Below are positions 5,103-8,255 of a DNA stretch of 8,255 nt, one piece after another. Each line of letters starts with the position of its first letter. The stretch's first letter is position 1. The notes under the pieces are model-generated. The model worked only from the letters and a program-made list of their open reading frames with translations, was not told the DNA's origin and made no database searches. Origin of the DNA: Acidiferrobacter sp. (lineage in GTDB: Bacteria; Pseudomonadota; Gammaproteobacteria; Arenicellales; UBA868); assembly GCA_002694065.1 (NCBI GenBank), contig NZKZ01000070.1, forward strand, positions 1 to 8,255, given 5' to 3'. The position numbers were made by a program, and so were the translations under genes.

Positions 5103-6116
5103 ATGAATATTCTCCTGATCAAGCAGACGTCACTGGGAGACGTGGTGCACGCCACAGCCGCTATCCGTTCTGTGCGCGAGGCTTATCCTCAGGCCCATAT
5201 AACGGCCCTGACGTCAACGACCGCCAGTGACATACTGCGCTCGAGCAGGGACATCAATGAGTTGCTTACCTTCGACCGATATCGAGTGAAGTCAGACTGG
5301 TGGCGGCATCCACTCTGGACCATCAACCATTTCGTCAGAACGTTCTCTGCGGTGCGCAAGCAATCCTATGACATTGCGATCGATCTTCAGGGCAGCTGGA
5401 AAACCATCATTTTTCTCTGGGCAGCGCGAGCGGCGCGGCGCTATGCCAAAGGGCAGTGGTGGTTCGCCGAGCATTTTCATCAACCCACGCTTCATGCAAT
5501 AGATGAGATGGGGGGTGTGCTGGCGTTGGCGGGAATCCGATCCAGTGCTTCTGTTCCGCTCCTGGACGTTGACGGTCACGCAGCCCGAGCCGTTGCCAAC
5601 CTGCTCCATCCATCAGGGAACGAAGAAAAGCCCATAGCACTGCTCTGTCCGCTTACCCGCTGGCCGACCAAAAACTGGCCCATGTCTCATTTTGCAAATT
5701 TGGCTGAGCGGCTGTCCAATGAGTTTCAGGTAGTTTTTTCGGGCAGCGATGAGGATCGTTCAGTAATTGACCAGGCGATCGCGCAGGGGGGTGGTCTTGC
5801 CTCGATCAATCTTGCCGGACAGTTATCCCTGGTCGAGTTCTTTGCGCTGGTTGCCCGCTCTGACGTAGTGATCACCGGCGACAGCCTCCCCATGCATGTG
5901 GCTTCGGCGTTTGATCGCCCGTTGGTCTCGTTATTCGGCCCGACGAATGAAGATCTCGTCGGGCCGCGAAACAGATCGGCCAGAATTATCCGTGCCGATA
6001 TGGACTGCCAGCGTTGTTATCGAAGGCGAAGATGCCCTCGCGCGTGTATTGGTGCCATTACCGTCGATGAGGTGCATTCGGCAATTCAGGGCGTGCTCGG
6101 GTCGCAACACGCTTAG
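5103..6116 (+). CDS. Glycosyltransferase family 9, heptosyltransferase-like (LPS core)
   Basis: The 337-residue protein has the two-domain GT-B layout of ADP-heptose:LPS heptosyltransferases, which build the inner core on the cytoplasmic face of the inner membrane. The N-terminus MNILLIKQTSLGDVVHATAA matches WaaC/WaaF, with D13 at the position of the WaaC catalytic Asp. Other markers are YDIAIDLQGSWKT (89-101), TKNWPMSHF (189-197, K190) and TGDSLPMHVASAFDRPLVSLFGPTNE (from 258; D260, H265), which binds the nucleotide sugar. A C-terminal CX2C-X5-CX3C cluster (C302, C305, C311, C315) is seen in some GT9 proteins and absent from E. coli WaaC. The exact acceptor and sugar are not decidable, so no symbol is given. 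The start is the ATG at 5103, with a poor Shine-Dalgarno sequence. It follows the acyltransferase by 57 bp and converges on trkH. Confidence 0.9.
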   Translation: MNILLIKQTSLGDVVHATAAIRSVREAYPQAHITALTSTTASDILRSSRDINELLTFDRYRVKSDWWRHPLWTINHFVRTFSAVRKQSYDIAIDLQGSWKTIIFLWAARAARRYAKGQWWFAEHFHQPTLHAIDEMGGVLALAGIRSSASVPLLDVDGHAARAVANLLHPSGNEEKPIALLCPLTRWPTKNWPMSHFANLAERLSNEFQVVFSGSDEDRSVIDQAIAQGGGLASINLAGQLSLVEFFALVARSDVVITGDSLPMHVASAFDRPLVSLFGPTNEDLVGPRNRSARIIRADMDCQRCYRRRRCPRACIGAITVDEVHSAIQGVLGSQHA

Positions 6117-6122
6117 GCGCTA

Positions 6123-7574
6123 TCAGCTGCGCCAGAAGGCGGGCGTCAGCAAGACCAACAGCGTGAAAATCTCGAGCCGGCCCAGAAGCATGGTGATCGT
6201 CAGGATCCATTTGGCTTGGGATTCAAGCCCGGCGTAGTTTTGGGATACCGCGCCGAGCCCCGGGCCAAGATTGTTTAAACACGCCGTCACCGCCGAAAAG
6301 GCTGTGACGAGATCTGTCCCGGTGGCTGCCATGGCCAGCGAGAGACCCACATAACTCAGGGTATAAAGAGCAAAAAACCCCCAGACCGCATTAATGACGT
6401 GGTCTGGAACCGGCTTATTGCCCAACTTGACGCTGAAAATGGCGCTCGGATGGATCAGTTGATTAATTTCCCGGCGACCCTGCTTGTATAGCAGCACCAG
6501 GCGGATCATCTTCATCCCCCCAGCCGTAGATCCGGCACAACCCCCCACCGCGCTCATGATGATCAGCATCACGGGCAGGAAAGAGGGCCACCAATGGAAT
6601 CCGGTTGTGGTGAATCCCGTGGTGGTGCCTATCGACACCACCTGAAAAATTCCGTGAATCAGTGTGTCTCCGGCTCCCGAATAGACGTCCCAGACAAAGA
6701 GCAGGGTGACGGTGATCAGAATCACTACCGACACGAAACCGGCAAACGCGCGCACTTCGGGATCCCGCAGATAGGCGCCAGGGGATCGCCCGCGTACGAC
6801 GGTGAAGTGCAGGGCAAAATTTACCGCAGAGATCAGCATGAAGCAGATCGCGATCAAGGCAATCGCGGAACTGTTAAAAAACCCCAGGCTCGCGTCATGG
6901 GTAGAGAATCCGCCGATGGCGACTGTGGAGAAAGCGTGGCCGACCGCGTCAAAGAACGTCATCCCGGCAGCCCAATAAGCAAGGGCACAACTGACGGTCA
7001 GGCCGAGATAGATATACCAGAGGGCTTTTGCCGTCTCTGTAATGCGAGGCGTTAACTTGTTGTCCTTCATCGGCCCGGGCGTCTCGGCGCGGTACAGCTG
7101 CATACCGCCTACGCCGAGCATAGGCATTACGGCGACAGCGAGGACAATGATGCCCATACCGCCCAGCCACTGCAGTTGCTGTCGGTAATAGAGGATTGAG
7201 GCCGGCAACGCGTCAAGGCCGGTCAGCACGGTTGCACCGGTTGTCGTCAGACCCGACATGGATTCAAAAAGCGCGTCGGTGATGCTGATCTCAAGATCAG
7301 CCGACAGCAGCAGTGGGAACGCGCCAAAAAGAGCCAGCACTGTCCAGAAGAGGACCACGATGAGAAAGCCGTCTCGGACACGCAATTCCCGACGCTGATG
7401 GCGCAGCGGAAACCAAAGTGCTCCTCCCACGAGCAGCGTCGTGACATAGGCGATGAGAAATGGCTGCAACCCACCGTCTTTACCGATCAGGGCGATCAGG
7501 ATCGGCGGCAACAGGGTTGTGCTGAACATAACGAGCAGCACACCCAGAACGCGAAGGACACCCAGGGATTGCAT
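6123..7574 (-). CDS. trkH: Trk system potassium uptake channel TrkH
   Basis: TrkH is the inner-membrane, K+-conducting subunit of the Trk system; it works as a dimer gated by the TrkA ring. The 483 residues equal the usual length and the chain is almost wholly hydrophobic helices. The four selectivity-filter repeats are visible: TTTGATV (110-116), STVAIGGFS (216-224), TTTGFTTTGF (317-326) and LNNLGPGLG (433-441), each with its filter glycine. GGCAGSTAGG (344-353) is the intramembrane gating loop of the third repeat. Long stretches match E. coli TrkH, for example YRQQLQWLGGMGIIVLAVAV and the terminal GRLEIFTLL-LLTP-FWRS. The ATG at 7574 aligns with the family's first helix; its Shine-Dalgarno sequence is poor, so translation may be coupled to trkA, which ends 15 bp upstream. 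Confidence 0.98.
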   Translation of the reverse strand: MQSLGVLRVLGVLLVMFSTTLLPPILIALIGKDGGLQPFLIAYVTTLLVGGALWFPLRHQRRELRVRDGFLIVVLFWTVLALFGAFPLLLSADLEISITDALFESMSGLTTTGATVLTGLDALPASILYYRQQLQWLGGMGIIVLAVAVMPMLGVGGMQLYRAETPGPMKDNKLTPRITETAKALWYIYLGLTVSCALAYWAAGMTFFDAVGHAFSTVAIGGFSTHDASLGFFNSSAIALIAICFMLISAVNFALHFTVVRGRSPGAYLRDPEVRAFAGFVSVVILITVTLLFVWDVYSGAGDTLIHGIFQVVSIGTTTGFTTTGFHWWPSFLPVMLIIMSAVGGCAGSTAGGMKMIRLVLLYKQGRREINQLIHPSAIFSVKLGNKPVPDHVINAVWGFFALYTLSYVGLSLAMAATGTDLVTAFSAVTACLNNLGPGLGAVSQNYAGLESQAKWILTITMLLGRLEIFTLLVLLTPAFWRS

Positions 7575-7589
7575 TGTCAGCCAGGTTGC

Positions 7590-8255
7590 CTATATGAAAG
7601 TGACGTCGACCTGGAAAAGCTGCTCAACCTCACGAATCCGGCCTTTATCCACCACAAACAGGATAACGTGATCCTCAGGTTCGATGACGGTCTCTCCATG
7701 GGCGATCACCACGTCTTCTCCTCTCAGGATTGCGCCAAGATTCGTGCCTTGAGGCAGTCCGATATCCCGAACCGCTTTGCCGACGACCTTGGAACTGTTG
7801 GCATCTCCATGGGCAATGAGCTCGATGGCTTCGGCGGCACCGCGGCGCAGGGAATGTACTGCCACCATATCGCCTCTTCGGACGTGAGTGAGCAGGGTGC
7901 CGACTGTGGCGACTTTGGGCGAGATGGCGACATCCACCAGGGTGTTGGACATGAGATCGACGTAAGCGGATCGGTTCACCAGTGCCATGCTGCGGTGCGC
8001 ACCCAGCCGTTTTGCGAGCATGGCAGACAGGATGTTGGCCTCGTCATCATTTGTGAGAGAGCAAAAAACATCAACGTTTTCAATACTTTCCTGCCGCATT
8101 AAGTCTTCGTCGGCAGCATCACCGTGCAATACCACCGTGTGTTCGAGCTGATCCGCCACCGATTTGGCGCGGGCCATATCGCGCTCGACCAGTTTGACAT
8201 GACAATGCGCCTGCTCAAGAGATTCGGCCAGACGCAATCCGATATTGCCTGCTCC
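7590..8255 (-). CDS. trkA: Trk potassium uptake regulator TrkA, C-terminal half (5' end outside window)
   Basis: TrkA is the peripheral cytoplasmic protein that binds NAD(H) or adenine nucleotides and gates TrkH. The open frame runs to the window edge; the 221 residues present start at GAGNIGLRLAES, the GxGxxG loop of the second RCK (Rossmann) domain, so about half of the usual 458 residues is missing. Following markers are an acidic ERD at the end of the second strand, TNDDEANILSAMLAKRLGA, AYVDLMSNTLVDVAISP, VHSLRRGAAEAIELIAHGD, and a final TrkA_C domain ending EQLFQVDVTFI. The ATG-like position at 8237 is internal. The stop TAG is at 7592-7590. trkA precedes trkH on the same strand with a 15-bp gap, so the two probably form an operon. 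Confidence 0.97.
   Translation of the reverse strand, partial: GAGNIGLRLAESLEQAHCHVKLVERDMARAKSVADQLEHTVVLHGDAADEDLMRQESIENVDVFCSLTNDDEANILSAMLAKRLGAHRSMALVNRSAYVDLMSNTLVDVAISPKVATVGTLLTHVRRGDMVAVHSLRRGAAEAIELIAHGDANSSKVVGKAVRDIGLPQGTNLGAILRGEDVVIAHGETVIEPEDHVILFVVDKGRIREVEQLFQVDVTFI

Noticed and set aside
6116..6133. GGCGC-N8-GCGCC hairpin between the GT9 and trkH stops as a bidirectional terminator
   Set aside because: The stem is only 5 bp and no T tract follows on either strand. It is likely a chance fold in GC-rich sequence.
7398..8102. Long plus-strand open frame of 234 codons opposite trkH and trkA
   Set aside because: It runs antisense across the well-conserved ends of trkH and trkA, its product resembles no family I know, and it lacks a ribosome binding site. 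It is a frame shadow.

Overview
The window looks like ordinary chromosome from a gammaproteobacterium. It holds eight protein-coding genes, two cut by the window edges, all recognisable by family: ftsY (3' part), rpoH, argF, argG, an LpxL/HtrB-type lipid A acyltransferase, a family 9 glycosyltransferase (heptosyltransferase type), trkH and trkA (3' part). RpoH and TrkH closely resemble the enterobacterial/pseudomonad proteins in length and motifs, and ftsY next to rpoH is a gammaproteobacterial arrangement. I cannot name a genus. I see no RNA genes, insertion sequences, CRISPR arrays, prophage genes or large repeats.

Layout. (1) 1-1743, plus strand: ftsY, then an AT-rich gap of 166 bp, then rpoH. 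The gap carries a perfect CIRCE operator, so the heat-shock sigma factor is probably under HrcA repression. ftsE and ftsX, which usually lie between ftsY and rpoH in enterobacteria and pseudomonads, are absent here. (2) 1754-2656, minus strand: argF, converging on rpoH with 10 bp between the stop codons. (3) 2657-2844: a divergent regulatory region for argF and argG. It has an extended -10 promoter and a leader hairpin on the argG side, and a strong intrinsic terminator inside the argF leader that looks like an attenuator. (4) 2845-6116, plus strand: argG, the acyltransferase and the glycosyltransferase, separated by 44 and 57 bp. (5) 6123-8255, minus strand: trkA then trkH, 15 bp apart, converging on the glycosyltransferase with 6 bp between stops. 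No stretch of 300 bp lacks a gene.

Functions. ArgF and ArgG catalyse consecutive steps of arginine synthesis (ornithine to citrulline to argininosuccinate) from a divergent pair. The next two plus-strand genes act on lipopolysaccharide: an inner-membrane acyltransferase for lipid A and a sugar transferase for the core. TrkH and TrkA are the channel and its cytoplasmic NAD-binding gating ring for K+ uptake. FtsY is the SRP receptor.

I found no wholly new gene system. The points most worth a second look are regulatory: the CIRCE at rpoH with an overlapping sigma32-like promoter, a possible fold over the rpoH start codon, and the candidate argF attenuator.
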